Origin: Deinococcus alpinitundrae
Lineage (GTDB): Bacteria; Deinococcota; Deinococci; Deinococcales; Deinococcaceae
Reading direction: 5' to 3'
Length of the DNA: 64,000 nucleotides
NCBI RefSeq assembly: GCF_009982895.1
Contig: NZ_WXZL01000020.1
Coordinates: 1-64,000, forward strand
Made by a program: the position numbers and the translations under genes. The notes under the pieces were generated by a model that worked only from the letters and a program-made list of their open reading frames with translations, had not been told where the DNA came from and did no database searches. This document shows, piece by piece, positions 9,004 through 20,785 of this stretch. Each line of letters opens with the position of its first letter. The stretch's first letter is position 1.

Positions 9004-10655
9004 CCCAGACCACCAGCTTATGGGCTGACGCCCTGACCCGCCTGGATGCTGACGCCGCCCAAGTCCGGCTCGGCGGCGGCGCAAAAGCCCAGCAGCGCCA
9101 GCACGATAAGAACCGCTTAACCGCCCGTGAACGCATCAGCCGCCTAGTGGATGCGGGCACGCCGTTCGACGAGCTGATGACCTTTGCCGGGTGGGAGATG
9201 TACCTGGACGTGGGCGGCTGTCCCAGCGGCGGTACGATTACTGGAATAGGTACGGTTCACGGGCGGCCCTGGATGATCATCGCCAACGACGCCACCGTCA
9301 AGGCGGGCGCGTTCTTTCCGATTACTGCCAAGAAAGTCATCCGGGCGCAGACCATCGCCTTCGAGAACCACCTGCCAGTCATGTACCTGGTCGACTCGGC
9401 GGGCGTCTACCTGCCGATGCAGGATGAGATTTTCCCCGACCAGGATGACTTCGGGCGGGTCTTTTACCTGAATGCCCGTATGAGCGCCGCCGGGATTCCG
9501 CAGCTCGCCGCCATCATGGGCAACTGCGTGGCGGGCGGAGCCTACCTGCCGGTGATGTGCGACACGCTGATCATGACCGAGGGCAGCGGGCTGTATCTGG
9601 CTGGCCCGGCACTGGTGAAGGCGGCCATCGGTCAGACGGTGGACTCAGAAGACCTCGGCGGTGCGGCCATGCACGCCCAGATTGCCGGAACGGTGGATTA
9701 CCGCGAAGCCGACGACGACGCGGCTATCAAGCGCCTGCGTTCACTGGCCGACCTCTACGCCGAGGGCGACGTGGCGGGCTGGGCCAGGCGGCGCAGGGAA
9801 GCCTTGCCCCCGTCAAATCAGAACTTGACCGATCTGGTGGCCTTCGATTCCGGTAAGCCCTACGACGTGCGTGACCTCATCGCGGCCATCAGCGACGTGA
9901 CCGAGGAAGGCGAGGGCAGCTTTCAGGAGTTCAAGGCCGAGTACGGCGAGACCATCGTGTGCGGCTTCGCGCGGATGGGCGGTTACCCGGTGGCGTATGT
10001 CGCCAACCAGCGCACCGTCATCAAGAAGAAGCTTAAGGCGGGCGGCGAACCGGGCCTGAGAACCCGCATTGAGGTCGGCGGTGTCATCTACGGCGACAGC
10101 GCCGACAAGGCCGCCCGCTTCATCCTGGACGCCAACCAGGCCGGAACGCCGCTGATCTTCCTCTCCGACGTGACCGGCTTCATGGTGGGGCGCGACTCCG
10201 AGCAGGAAGGCATCATCCGGCGCGGGGCCAAGCTGGTGAACGCCGTATCCAACTCGGTGGTGCCCAAGCTGACGCTGATCACCGGCGGCAGTTTCGGAGC
10301 CGGAAACTATGCCATGAACGGCAAGGCCTTCGGCCCGCGCTTTCTCTTCGCCTGGCCCAGTGCCAAGTACGCGGTGATGAGCGGCAACGCGGCGGCCAAG
10401 ACCCTGCTGGACATTCAGCTGGCGGCCCTCAACCGGGCTGGGCATGAACCCGACGACGAGGAACTCCAGCGCCTCTACGACGAGGTGAAATCCAAATACG
10501 ATACCGAACTCAACCCCCGCTACGCCGCCGCCCGGTTGTGGGTCGACGAGATCATCAAGCCGAACGACACCCGTGAGCGCTTAATCCGGGCGTTGGAGGT
10601 CTGCGCGGGGCAGTCCAGAACGGAGGAGTTCAAGGTGGGGGTATTCCAGGTGTGA
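9000..10655 (+). CDS. Acyl-CoA carboxylase, carboxyltransferase (beta) subunit (551 aa)
   Basis: Biotin-dependent carboxyltransferase, closest in pattern to methylcrotonyl-/geranyl-CoA carboxylase beta subunits. N-terminal crotonase-type half includes [39 protein letters not shown] and [16 protein letters not shown]. The C-terminal half includes [18 protein letters not shown] and [13 protein letters not shown]. The start is ATG 9000 after GAGGAAGG. No biotin carboxylase/BCCP alpha subunit gene accompanies it in the cluster, so that partner must be encoded elsewhere. Likely role is leucine or isoprenoid-type acyl-CoA catabolism. Confidence 0.9.
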   Translation: MTQTTSLWADALTRLDADAAQVRLGGGAKAQQRQHDKNRLTARERISRLVDAGTPFDELMTFAGWEMYLDVGGCPSGGTITGIGTVHGRPWMIIANDATVKAGAFFPITAKKVIRAQTIAFENHLPVMYLVDSAGVYLPMQDEIFPDQDDFGRVFYLNARMSAAGIPQLAAIMGNCVAGGAYLPVMCDTLIMTEGSGLYLAGPALVKAAIGQTVDSEDLGGAAMHAQIAGTVDYREADDDAAIKRLRSLADLYAEGDVAGWARRRREALPPSNQNLTDLVAFDSGKPYDVRDLIAAISDVTEEGEGSFQEFKAEYGETIVCGFARMGGYPVAYVANQRTVIKKKLKAGGEPGLRTRIEVGGVIYGDSADKAARFILDANQAGTPLIFLSDVTGFMVGRDSEQEGIIRRGAKLVNAVSNSVVPKLTLITGGSFGAGNYAMNGKAFGPRFLFAWPSAKYAVMSGNAAAKTLLDIQLAALNRAGHEPDDEELQRLYDEVKSKYDTELNPRYAAARLWVDEIIKPNDTRERLIRALEVCAGQSRTEEFKVGVFQV

Positions 10656-10711
10656 GGCAGGGAAGCGAGCGCCAACGACGACCCTTCGTTCCCGCACAAG
10701 GAGCCTGCCCC

Positions 10712-12628
10712 ATGACCACCGATCCCTCTCTGCTCACCCAGCCGCTCATTCCCCCCAGCGACGCCCTCAAGCGCCAGGCTCCCGTGACGCCGCAGGAAGC
10801 CGAGCGACTCAAGGCCCTGCCGCCCACCGCGTACTGGGCTGAAATCGCGGGCGAACTCGACTGGGACGAGCGCTGGACCAACATCCTGGACGGCGAGCTG
10901 GGCGACTTCCGCTACTTCGTGGATGCAAAAGGGAATGTCAGCGTCAATTGCCTGGACCGCCACGCCGAAAAGACGCCGGGCAAGGTGGCCCTGCACTACG
11001 AGCGCGAGGACGGCCTGACCGAGACCTGGACCTATCAGCGCCTCACCACCGAGACAGCCCGCTTTGCCGCCGTGCTGGAGGATATGGGCGTGCAGAAGGG
11101 TGACCGGGTGTCGCTGCTGCTCTCCAACATCCCCGAGGCGTTTATTGCCATTCACGCCTGCTACCGCATCGGCGCGATCTACTCGGTGATCTTCGCGGGC
11201 TTCTCGGCGGCGGCGGTGCGCGACCGGCTGGAGGACGCCCGGCCCAAGGTCGTCATCGTCGCGGACGGTACGTTGCGGCGCGGCAAGGTGGTGGCCCTCA
11301 AGTCGGTGCTGGACGAGGCCAGGCGCGGGATAGACAGCATCAAGCATGTGGTCATCATCAACCGCCTGAATCTAGACACAGACAGGCAATCCGATGAACA
11401 TGACTGGGCCACCCTGATGACCCGCACCCGCCGCCTGGCTGCCCCGGTGATGCTGGAAGCCAACGACCCCGGCTTCATCATCTACACCTCCGGCACCACC
11501 AGCAAGCCCAAGGGGCTGGTGCATTCGGGCCTGGGCTTTCTGGTCGGCACCTACGCCAACGTCAAGTGGTCGCTCAACCTGCGCCCCGAGGACAGTTACT
11601 GGTGCACGGCGGATGTGGGCTGGTTGGTGGTGCCGATCTTCTCGCTGGTGGGCGGCATGGCGCACGGCGTGACCCAGGTGCTCTACGAGGGCAGCATCGA
11701 CACGCCCACGCCCAGCCGCCCATATCAGCTGGTCGAGAAGTACGGGGTTAACAAGATCTTCACCGCGCCCACCGCCCTGCGAATGCTGCGCCGCGCCGGG
11801 CAGACTGCCCTTGAGGGCCACAATCTCAGCAAGGTGGAACTCATCTCGCTGGTGGGCGAGCCGCTCGACCCTGAAACCTGGCACTGGACGGCCGATACTT
11901 TCGGGGCCTTCGTCAACAACACCTACGGCCAGACCGAAACCGGCACCGCCTGGGCCTCGGCCATCGTCGGCGCGACCGCCACCAAAGCCGGGTCGTGCGG
12001 TGAGGCGCTGCCCGGCTACCGTGCCGAGGTGGTGAACGAGGACGGCCAGCCGGTGAAGGCCGGGCAACTCGGCTTCCTGACGCTCACCGAGCCGTTTCCC
12101 TGCCTGGCCCGCACCGTCTGGGGCAGTCCGCAGCGCTACCTGGAGACCTATTTCAGCGAGTTTCCGGGCCGCTATGCCAGCGCCGACGCCGCCATGTTCG
12201 ATGAGGACGGCCAGCTCTGGGTCACCGGGCGGGTGGACGACGTGATGAACGTCTCCGGCCACCGCATCGGCACCATGGAGCTGGAAGCGGCGTTGATCAC
12301 CCATCCGGCTGTCAGCGAGGCGGCGGTGGTGGCCCAGTCCGACGATCTGCGCGGCGCGGTGCCGGTGGCCTTCGTGGTGCCGAGGGCCGGGGTAGGAGAG
12401 GGAGCGGACCTCAGCGACGAGCTGGCCGAGGCCATCGTGACGGGCGTGGGCAAGTACGCTCGACCCGCCGCCGTCTACGTGGTGCCGACCCTGCCGCGCA
12501 CCCGCAGCGGCAAGATCATGCGAAGGTTGCTGCGCGATTTGCTGGAACATGGTGAGGTGCGCGGCGACATGAGCAGCCTGGAGAATCCCGACGCGCTGGA
12601 GGTGGTGCTTGGGTTCATCAAGCAGTGA
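10712..12628 (+). CDS. AMP-forming acyl-CoA synthetase, AcsA-like (638 aa)
   Basis: ANL-superfamily acetyl-/propionyl-CoA synthetase. It has the N-terminal ACS domain (AYWAEIAGELDWDERWTNILDG), P-loop motif IIYTSGTTSKPKGLVH, the NTYGQTETG adenylation motif, the hinge RVDDVMNVSGHRIGT and the C-terminal RTRSGKIMRR whose Lys is the usual acetylation-controlled residue. ATG 10712 follows AAGGAG; the frame extends to 10652 without homology. It presumably activates a short or branched acid to CoA ester for the pathway encoded around it. Confidence 0.9.
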   Translation: MTTDPSLLTQPLIPPSDALKRQAPVTPQEAERLKALPPTAYWAEIAGELDWDERWTNILDGELGDFRYFVDAKGNVSVNCLDRHAEKTPGKVALHYEREDGLTETWTYQRLTTETARFAAVLEDMGVQKGDRVSLLLSNIPEAFIAIHACYRIGAIYSVIFAGFSAAAVRDRLEDARPKVVIVADGTLRRGKVVALKSVLDEARRGIDSIKHVVIINRLNLDTDRQSDEHDWATLMTRTRRLAAPVMLEANDPGFIIYTSGTTSKPKGLVHSGLGFLVGTYANVKWSLNLRPEDSYWCTADVGWLVVPIFSLVGGMAHGVTQVLYEGSIDTPTPSRPYQLVEKYGVNKIFTAPTALRMLRRAGQTALEGHNLSKVELISLVGEPLDPETWHWTADTFGAFVNNTYGQTETGTAWASAIVGATATKAGSCGEALPGYRAEVVNEDGQPVKAGQLGFLTLTEPFPCLARTVWGSPQRYLETYFSEFPGRYASADAAMFDEDGQLWVTGRVDDVMNVSGHRIGTMELEAALITHPAVSEAAVVAQSDDLRGAVPVAFVVPRAGVGEGADLSDELAEAIVTGVGKYARPAAVYVVPTLPRTRSGKIMRRLLRDLLEHGEVRGDMSSLENPDALEVVLGFIKQ

Positions 12629-12679
12629 CTCTTGCTCCTCCCCACGACCTCCCTTCCCAATTCACCCAAGGAGAACCAT

Positions 12680-13873
<1,194 letters not shown>

Positions 13874-13878
13874 ACCGG

Positions 13879-13908
13879 TTGGATAGCTGAGGGCTGCCGC
13901 ACTAGCAT
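13879..13908 (+). promoter_or_regulatory. Promoter of the EamA gene
   Basis: TTGGAT (13879-13884), an 18-bp spacer, and TAGCAT (13903-13908), which ends 6 nt before the ATG at 13915. This would give a leaderless transcript and shows that the transporter is not simply an operon tail gene. Confidence 0.6.
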
Positions 13909-13914
13909 CTCTGC

Positions 13915-14820
13915 ATGACTGCCCAGCCCTCATCTGCCGTTCCTGCTCCTACGCCACTCCTGCTGTGGCTCTCGCTAATTACCGTGTATCTGGTGTGGGG
14001 CAGCACCTATTTCTTCATCAAGGTGGCGATCGGCTCGCTGCCGCCGCTGGGGATGCTGGGCCTGCGCTTCCTGGTGGCGGGCGCGGTGATGTACCCGGGG
14101 CTGCGGCTGCGCGGCCTGCCCGCGCCCACCCGGCAGGGCTGGTGGTGGAGCGGGGTCATCGGGACGCTGCTGCTCTTCGGCGGCACCGGCCTGGTGACCC
14201 TGGCCGAGCGCGATGCCAGCAGTTCGGTGGCGGCCATGATGCTGGCAGTCAGCCCGTTGTTTGCCGCTGTCTTCGGGCGCATCTGGGGTGAGAAGACCGG
14301 CGGGCGCGAGTGGGCCGGAATCGGCGTGGGGCTGCTGGGCATTGCCCTGCTCAATCTCTCCGAGCTGCACGCCACGCCGCTGGCCGCCGCGTTGCTGCTG
14401 CTTGCGCCGATGTGCTGGACCTTCGGCAGCCAGTGGTCACGCCACCTGCCGCTGCCGCCAGGATTGATGAACAGCGCCGCGCAGATGCTCATCGGCGGCG
14501 TGGTGCTGCTGATCTTGAGCGTCGTCACGGGCGAACACTGGCGCGTGCCGACCTCGGCCAGCCTGTGGTCGTTCGTTTATCTGGTCGTTTTCGGCAGCTT
14601 ACTGGCGTACAGCGCCTATACCTACCTGGTGGCCCGCACCCGTCCGGCGCTGGCGACCAGTTACGCCTACGTCAATCCGCTGGTGGCGGTGCTGCTGGGC
14701 ATCGGGCTGGGCGGCGAGTCGCTGGGACCCCTCGGCTGGGTGGCGCTGGCTATCATCGTGGGCGGGGTGGGCTTGATGGCCTGGCCGCGTAAAGTCAAGG
14801 TGCTGGAAGCCCCGGTCTGA
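13915..14820 (+). CDS. EamA/DMT-family transporter (301 aa)
   Basis: Drug/metabolite transporter with about ten hydrophobic segments in two EamA repeats. The first repeat begins WLSLITVYLVWGSTYFFIKVAIG, with the characteristic WGSTYF motif. The second ends with RPALATSYAYVNPLVAVLLG, a family signature. It is predicted to sit in the cytoplasmic membrane and export small metabolites such as amino acids. Substrate cannot be assigned. It has its own promoter. Confidence 0.9.
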   Translation: MTAQPSSAVPAPTPLLLWLSLITVYLVWGSTYFFIKVAIGSLPPLGMLGLRFLVAGAVMYPGLRLRGLPAPTRQGWWWSGVIGTLLLFGGTGLVTLAERDASSSVAAMMLAVSPLFAAVFGRIWGEKTGGREWAGIGVGLLGIALLNLSELHATPLAAALLLLAPMCWTFGSQWSRHLPLPPGLMNSAAQMLIGGVVLLILSVVTGEHWRVPTSASLWSFVYLVVFGSLLAYSAYTYLVARTRPALATSYAYVNPLVAVLLGIGLGGESLGPLGWVALAIIVGGVGLMAWPRKVKVLEAPV

Positions 14821-14915
14821 GCTGACTTGCCGAACGGCTCATCCGGGTGGTGCGTCCCGGCGCTTCAGTGAGAGGTCTCCCTTCATTCTCTGGGTCGGCA
14901 CGTCAGGCCCAGGTG

Positions 14916-15524
<609 letters not shown>

Positions 15525-15606
15525 CATTCCTCCCCGGCATGGTGCAGACGGCAAGCGCTGAACAGCTCTGCGGCGCGGCCAGCTTCCCGGCCAGCCCTCC
15601 CAAACG

Positions 15607-15643
15607 AAAAAATCCCCCAAACGCGCATCATGGCGTTCGTGGG
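15607..15643 (-). terminator. Intrinsic terminator/attenuator in the leader of the DUF4258-like gene
   Basis: Reading the minus strand, CCCACGAACGC, an 8-nt loop and GCGTTTGGGGG form an 11-bp stem (one mismatch, one G-U) followed by ATTTTTT. It lies about 85 nt upstream of the start at 15524. A TACACT -10-like box (15680-15685, minus strand) lies just above it, so a transcript of about 65 nt could start and end here. The 305-bp gap 15525-15829 holds this plus CCCTG-AA-CAGGG; no other gene was seen. Confidence 0.65.
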
Positions 15644-15829
15644 AAAGTGCAGTCCGTACCCTGTTCAGGGCATGTAGCGAGTGTAACACGTCGGTGCCAG
15701 GCAAGTCGGTAACGCGGGGCCGTTTCGGCAAGCCGCCCGCATGCCTAGACTGAAGACGACCCGCTTCGTTCAGTCAGGTTCTTCAGTCGCATTCTGTCGC
15801 CGCATTCTCGCTCAAGGGAGGAAGCCTTC

Positions 15830-16693
15830 ATGATTCGCACCTCGCAGTCGAGTGACGCCCCCGAGATCATCAGTTTGCTGTCCTGGATGGACGGCGCGCC
15901 CGAGCGCGAGGTGTTCGCTCCCGACGCCCGCACGCCCGACGAACTGGCCTTCGAGAACGCCGGGAAAACCTGCCTGGTGGCCGCCGACGACCTCGGCAGC
16001 GTGACGGCCTTCGCCGCGCTCTCGCCGTTTCAAGATGGCCTCCTCCTGGAAGGCCCGCTTTCGGAGTCGCCCGAAGCCCTGCCCCGCTTGCTGGGCGCGG
16101 CCCTGGCGCACAACGACAGCCAGAGCGTGTACGCCTTCGCCGCCCGCGACAACCTGCCGGTGCGCGCCGCACTGGAAACCGCCGGATTCATGCCGATGCA
16201 CACCACCGACTTCTACCGCCTGGCGCGCGGAAAGTTGCGCCGGGTGCCTGCCCTGCCGGAGGGCCTGAGCCTCAGTGGCCGCACCGACGCCCAGACCTAC
16301 CGCAGTCTCTACCGCGCCGCGCAGGACACCTGGAGCGAGCGGCTGCACTGGAGCGAGGCGCAGCTCTCGGCGCACCTGCACTCGCCCGAGGTGCTGCTGA
16401 GCGTCTTGATGCGCGGCGGCAAGGCCGTGGGCTTTGCCGAAACCGAACTCGACAATGATCTGGCCCGCATGACCTACCTGGCCGTCCACCCGGCGGAGCG
16501 CGGCCAGGGCTACGGCAAGCTGCTGCTGCTGCACGCGGCGCAGGCCACCTTCGAGCGCCCCGAGATCAGTGCTTTGCAGGTGCGTGCCCACGACCACGAG
16601 GGACCGGCCAGGGTGCTGTACGCCCACGCCGGGTTTTTGCACTGCCGCAGCGTCGTGACCTATATGCTGGAGCCGGAAGGCGAGGAAGCCTGA
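15830..16693 (+). CDS. Two-domain GNAT acetyltransferase (287 aa)
   Basis: Two GNAT-like halves. The N-terminal half is degenerate (AAFENAGKTCLVAADD-like region through NLPVRAALETAGFMPM). The C-terminal half has the acetyl-CoA binding pattern VHPAERGQGYGKLLLLHAAQ and ARVLYAHAGFLHC. A good ribosome-binding site (AAGGGAGG) precedes the ATG. The acceptor substrate is unknown. It is monocistronic in appearance, with its start in the divergent region shared with the DUF4258-like gene. Confidence 0.85.
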   Translation: MIRTSQSSDAPEIISLLSWMDGAPEREVFAPDARTPDELAFENAGKTCLVAADDLGSVTAFAALSPFQDGLLLEGPLSESPEALPRLLGAALAHNDSQSVYAFAARDNLPVRAALETAGFMPMHTTDFYRLARGKLRRVPALPEGLSLSGRTDAQTYRSLYRAAQDTWSERLHWSEAQLSAHLHSPEVLLSVLMRGGKAVGFAETELDNDLARMTYLAVHPAERGQGYGKLLLLHAAQATFERPEISALQVRAHDHEGPARVLYAHAGFLHCRSVVTYMLEPEGEEA

Positions 16694-16876
16694 AGAGAGG
16701 CGTGAGGCGGATTGCACTCGATTCTGCGGCAACTGAGAAAGCGCTGGATGGTTCTCCCTCCTGCGAGACCCGGCTCTCGCTCCTGCTTTGATCGAAGTCG
16801 GTACGACTGAATGGGTCGAGGGGCCGCTGTGCGTCTCACAGTCTGGTTCCAGCGGCTGCGCTACCGTTTTTTCAGC

Positions 16877-17182
16877 ATGGCCAAGCCCAGATTGCCCACC
16901 GTCCCTGAAGTCGCCGTCTCGTTTCGTGAATTGCCCGGCACCTCGGTGGGCTTCTGGGTGCTGCCGGTCTGCCCGTTTTGCGGCGCGCAGCATTTTCACC
17001 CGGCAGGTGCGGGCAAGACGGACCCGATGGAAAAACTCGGCGAGGTCGAGGCCCGCTGCGGCCAGGGCCGTTACGTCATCGGGTTGCCGCCCCGGCCCAA
17101 GCGCAAGAAGGAGCGCCGCGCCGAGAACAGGCGGGCGCGCAAGGCAGGCGACGGCAGCACCTGGGACGACTGGGAAGAGTGA
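16877..17182 (+). CDS. Small conserved hypothetical protein with CxxC motif (101 aa)
   Basis: Starts MAKPRLPTVPEVAVSF. A CPFCGAQHFHP motif plus one later Cys suggests a single zinc-binding knuckle. The C-terminal third is strongly basic (RPKRKKERRAENRRARKAG) and ends acidic (DDWEE). This composition would suit nucleic-acid or ribosome contact, but no family is recognised. The frame opens at 16811, but ATG 16877 is the natural start. An IS5-family element lies 19 nt beyond its stop. Confidence 0.65.
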   Translation: MAKPRLPTVPEVAVSFRELPGTSVGFWVLPVCPFCGAQHFHPAGAGKTDPMEKLGEVEARCGQGRYVIGLPPRPKRKKERRAENRRARKAGDGSTWDDWEE

Positions 17183-17201
17183 GCCGGGGCTGGAGCTCTA
17201 G

Positions 17202-18113
17202 AGACTGGTTGAGACGCAATCGTCGTTTGGCGGGATGATTTTGCCACTGGCAAACTGGAGCGATGGATCGCCGTGCGTACCCGAGCGATGTGGATGACGA
17301 GACGGACCACTTTTTATTGCCGTATCTGGCATTCACCCCAGAGGATGCCCCGCAGCGGAAATTTCCGCTGCGGGAGGTGCTCAATGCGTTGTTATGGATG
17401 AGTCGAACAGGAGCACAGTGGGCGTTTGTGCCCCATGATCTTCCACCGGCAGAGGTCGTGCGCAGCCAGGCAAAGCGCTGGTTCGACGCGGGGTGTTTTG
17501 AGAACGCCGTGCACGACTTGCGTCTGCTCAGCCGCGTTCAGCAACAGCGTGGTGGTGAGCCTACAGCGATCATCATCGACAGCCGCACGCTGCAGAGCGG
17601 GCAGGCCCCATACGGGTGCCGTTCTGCCCAAGACGCACCCCGGAGAGCGGTCACCGCGCGGGGTTTGATGGCGCGAAGAAGCGCAAGGGCACCAAGGTCC
17701 ATCTGGCGGTCGATACGCTCGGTCACCTGTCGACCCTGACCACGTCGCCGGCCAATGAACAGGACCCGACGCAGGTAGAAGCGTTGTGCCACAACGCCCA
17801 GGAACTCACCGGTGGCATGCTGGAGGTGGTGTTTGCGGATCAGGGCGACACCAGCGAACACGCGCTTGAAGCGGCGCGCAAGAGCAACATCGAGTTGGTT
17901 GTCGTGAAGCGTCTGGACGCTTCACGCGGATTCGTCTTGCTCCCGAAACGCTGGGTCGTCGAGCCTTCGTTGGCTTGGCGCTCGCGTTTTCGTCGATTGG
18001 GACGGGATCTGGAACGGCTCTCCTCGACCTTGGTCGGTTTCCATTTCGTCGCTGCCTGCGTTCTGTTGCTGATCAAACTCAGGCCCCTCTTTGGATAGGC
18101 AGTCCTCCAGCTT
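17202..18113 (+). mobile_element. IS5-family insertion sequence (about 912 bp), flanked by CTAG
   Basis: A transposase region is bounded by CTAG on both sides (17198-17201 and 18114-18117), a target duplication expected for IS5-type elements (YTAR targets). The ends AGACTGGTTGAGACGC and, from the other side, AAGCTGGAGGACTGCC are only moderately similar, so the exact ends are less certain than the flanking repeat. The transposase is frameshifted. The right end lies 13 bp before the start of the next gene. Confidence 0.65.
17263..18098 (+). pseudogene. IS5-family DDE transposase, disrupted by a 38-nt insertion
   Basis: First frame: [20 protein letters not shown], then [17 protein letters not shown] and [10 protein letters not shown], which carries the first catalytic Asp. 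Second frame: [37 protein letters not shown] (second Asp) and [10 protein letters not shown] near the C-terminus with the final Glu. Relatives read straight from DSRTLQS into TPESG; here 38 extra nt (17599-17636) intervene and shift the frame. Deleting exactly these restores one ORF. No slippery A-tract is present at the junction, so programmed frameshifting is unlikely. Confidence 0.75.
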
Positions 18114-18120
18114 CTAGACT
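18091..18120 (+). promoter_or_regulatory. Hybrid IS/host promoter for the pseudouridine synthase
   Basis: TTGGAT (18091-18096) in the IS right end, 18-bp spacer, and TAGACT (18115-18120), which ends 6 nt before the ATG at 18127. The -10 box overlaps the CTAG target duplication, so the IS appears to have landed in the host -10 and supplied a new -35. The same TTGGAT-18-TANNNT layout occurs before the EamA gene. Confidence 0.5.
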
Positions 18121-18126
18121 GACGGG

Positions 18127-19131
<1,005 letters not shown>

Positions 19132-19239
19132 AGAAGCGCTGAAGACTGCCCATCCCGGCGGCGGCGTTAAAATCAAAATTACGTTTCGCGCCCCGACCCC
19201 CGTTCACCTCGGCGGCGCGAGCATCAAAGGAGCTTTCTC

Positions 19240-19860
19240 ATGACCTACACCGTGCCCCCCCTGCCCTACGCCTACGACGCCCTGGAGCCGCACATCGACA
19301 CCCGCACCATGGAAATTCACCACGACAAGCACCACCAGGCGTACGTGGACAACGCCAACAAGGCGCTCGAAGGCAGCGACATGGCTGATCTGCCGGTCGA
19401 GGAACTGCTCGCCAAGCTCGACCAGGTACCGGCCGACAAGAAGAATGCCCTGCGCAACAACGCGGGCGGCCACGCCAACCACAGCCTGTTCTGGACGGTG
19501 CTGGGCGCGAATGGTGGTCAGCCCGGCGGCGAACTCGCCTCGGCGATCGATGAGGCGTTCGGCTCGTTCGACGCGTTCAAGGAGAAGCTCGAGGACGCCG
19601 GCAAGACCCGTTTCGGCTCCGGCTGGGCCTGGCTGGTCGTGCAAAACGGCAAACTGGCTGTCGTCAGCACCGCCAACCAGGACAGCCCGCTGATGGGCGA
19701 GGCGATTGCCGGTGTCTCGGGCACCCCGATTCTGGGCGTGGACGTGTGGGAGCACGCCTACTACCTCAACTACCAGAACAAGCGCCCCGATTACCTCAAG
19801 GCGTTCTGGAACGTCGTCAACTGGGACGAAGTGGCCCGCCGTTACGCCGCCGCCAAGTAA
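19240..19860 (+). CDS. sodA: Superoxide dismutase, Mn/Fe family (206 aa)
   Basis: Iron/manganese superoxide dismutase, cytoplasmic, converting superoxide to peroxide and oxygen. The full-length family pattern is present: [20 protein letters not shown], metal ligands in EIHHDKHH (His27), NHSLFW, and [11 protein letters not shown] (Asp and His). GSGWAWLVV and the residues near the ligands favour manganese. ATG 19240 follows AAAGGAG. A TAAAAT box at 19168-19173 could be the -10. A strong terminator follows. Confidence 0.96.
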   Translation: MTYTVPPLPYAYDALEPHIDTRTMEIHHDKHHQAYVDNANKALEGSDMADLPVEELLAKLDQVPADKKNALRNNAGGHANHSLFWTVLGANGGQPGGELASAIDEAFGSFDAFKEKLEDAGKTRFGSGWAWLVVQNGKLAVVSTANQDSPLMGEAIAGVSGTPILGVDVWEHAYYLNYQNKRPDYLKAFWNVVNWDEVARRYAAAK

Positions 19861-19890
19861 CCCAAGCCATTTCTTTTTTGATTCGTCAAA

Positions 19891-19914
19891 GCGCGCCTTC
19901 GGGCGCGTTTTTTC
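19891..19914 (+). terminator. sodA intrinsic terminator
   Basis: GCGCGCC-TTC-GGGCGCG stem-loop followed by a run of six T, 30 nt downstream of the sodA stop. Confidence 0.9.
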
Positions 19915-20030
19915 GTGCCTGCTTCCCGCAACTGATGCGTCCCGGGTCCCGCCAGTGGGGGGCATCAGCGAATATGAAATTCTTCACACTTGGCGAGGCC
20001 TCTGAAGAGTGAAATAAACGTGAGGTGAAT

Positions 20031-20528
20031 ATGAAGAAAAGAATGATGCTGGTTATGGCGCTCTGCGGTGTGCTGGGCACTTCGGCACTGGCGGCGGGCG
20101 AGAATGACAACCTGGAAGGCGTCAAGCTGTGTATCGACGACGGCTCGTTCACGGCCGGGATCGGCGGCCTGGAAAACACGTCCGACAAGCTGGCCCAGAG
20201 CCTGTACGACTATTTCGTGGATCAGGCGGCGGTCAAGAAGATCGCCATTGACGAACTCGGGGCCAAGACCTGCGGCGACTACTCGGTGTCGCTCAACTTC
20301 GGTGCGACCACCGGCACCCCCCGTGCCTGGTACGGCTCGGTCAACCTCTATGACAGCACGTCTTACTTCTCCCCCAAGGCCAGTGACACCTACAAGCAAC
20401 CGGTCAGCGTCTGGTCGAGCGCCTATTACGGTGTGCTGGCAAGTAACGACGGCCTGGCTGACTTTCTGCTGACCCAGGGCAAGAGCATCATCGACGAGTT
20501 TTTGAAGGCCTACCAGAGCGTCAACTGA
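20031..20528 (+). CDS. Small secreted protein, unknown function (165 aa)
   Basis: Signal peptide MKKRMMLVMALCGVLGTSALAAG with likely cleavage after ALA/A. The mature part is acidic, with two Cys (KLCIDD, KTCGDY), which could form one disulfide, and no recognised domain. Aromatic and Ser/Tyr-rich stretches (SVNLYDSTSYFSP, SVWSSAYYGVL) suggest a beta-rich exported protein. ATG 20031 follows GAGGTGAAT. A GTG at 20025 is in frame but covers the ribosome-binding site. It stands alone between terminators. Confidence 0.8.
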   Translation: MKKRMMLVMALCGVLGTSALAAGENDNLEGVKLCIDDGSFTAGIGGLENTSDKLAQSLYDYFVDQAAVKKIAIDELGAKTCGDYSVSLNFGATTGTPRAWYGSVNLYDSTSYFSPKASDTYKQPVSVWSSAYYGVLASNDGLADFLLTQGKSIIDEFLKAYQSVN

Positions 20529-20785
20529 AGACGGACCTGGATGAAGTCGTTTCCCAGAGACGCTGTCATCTGACCAAGCGGGCAGGTGTCCTCACGGACG
20601 TCTATGCGCTTGGTTTCGATCTGAAACTGGAACAGCCCTGGATTCCGTATCAGCACAGCGTTTGACAACATGCTCGAAGTCAGGGAGGGTCCTGCCGGAC
20701 GATAAAAGTGCCGATCGCTCAGATTTTAGGGTGGGTCCGCTTCCAGAACCCGGACCCGCTCTTGCAACGCCAACGCCTCCTGCGG

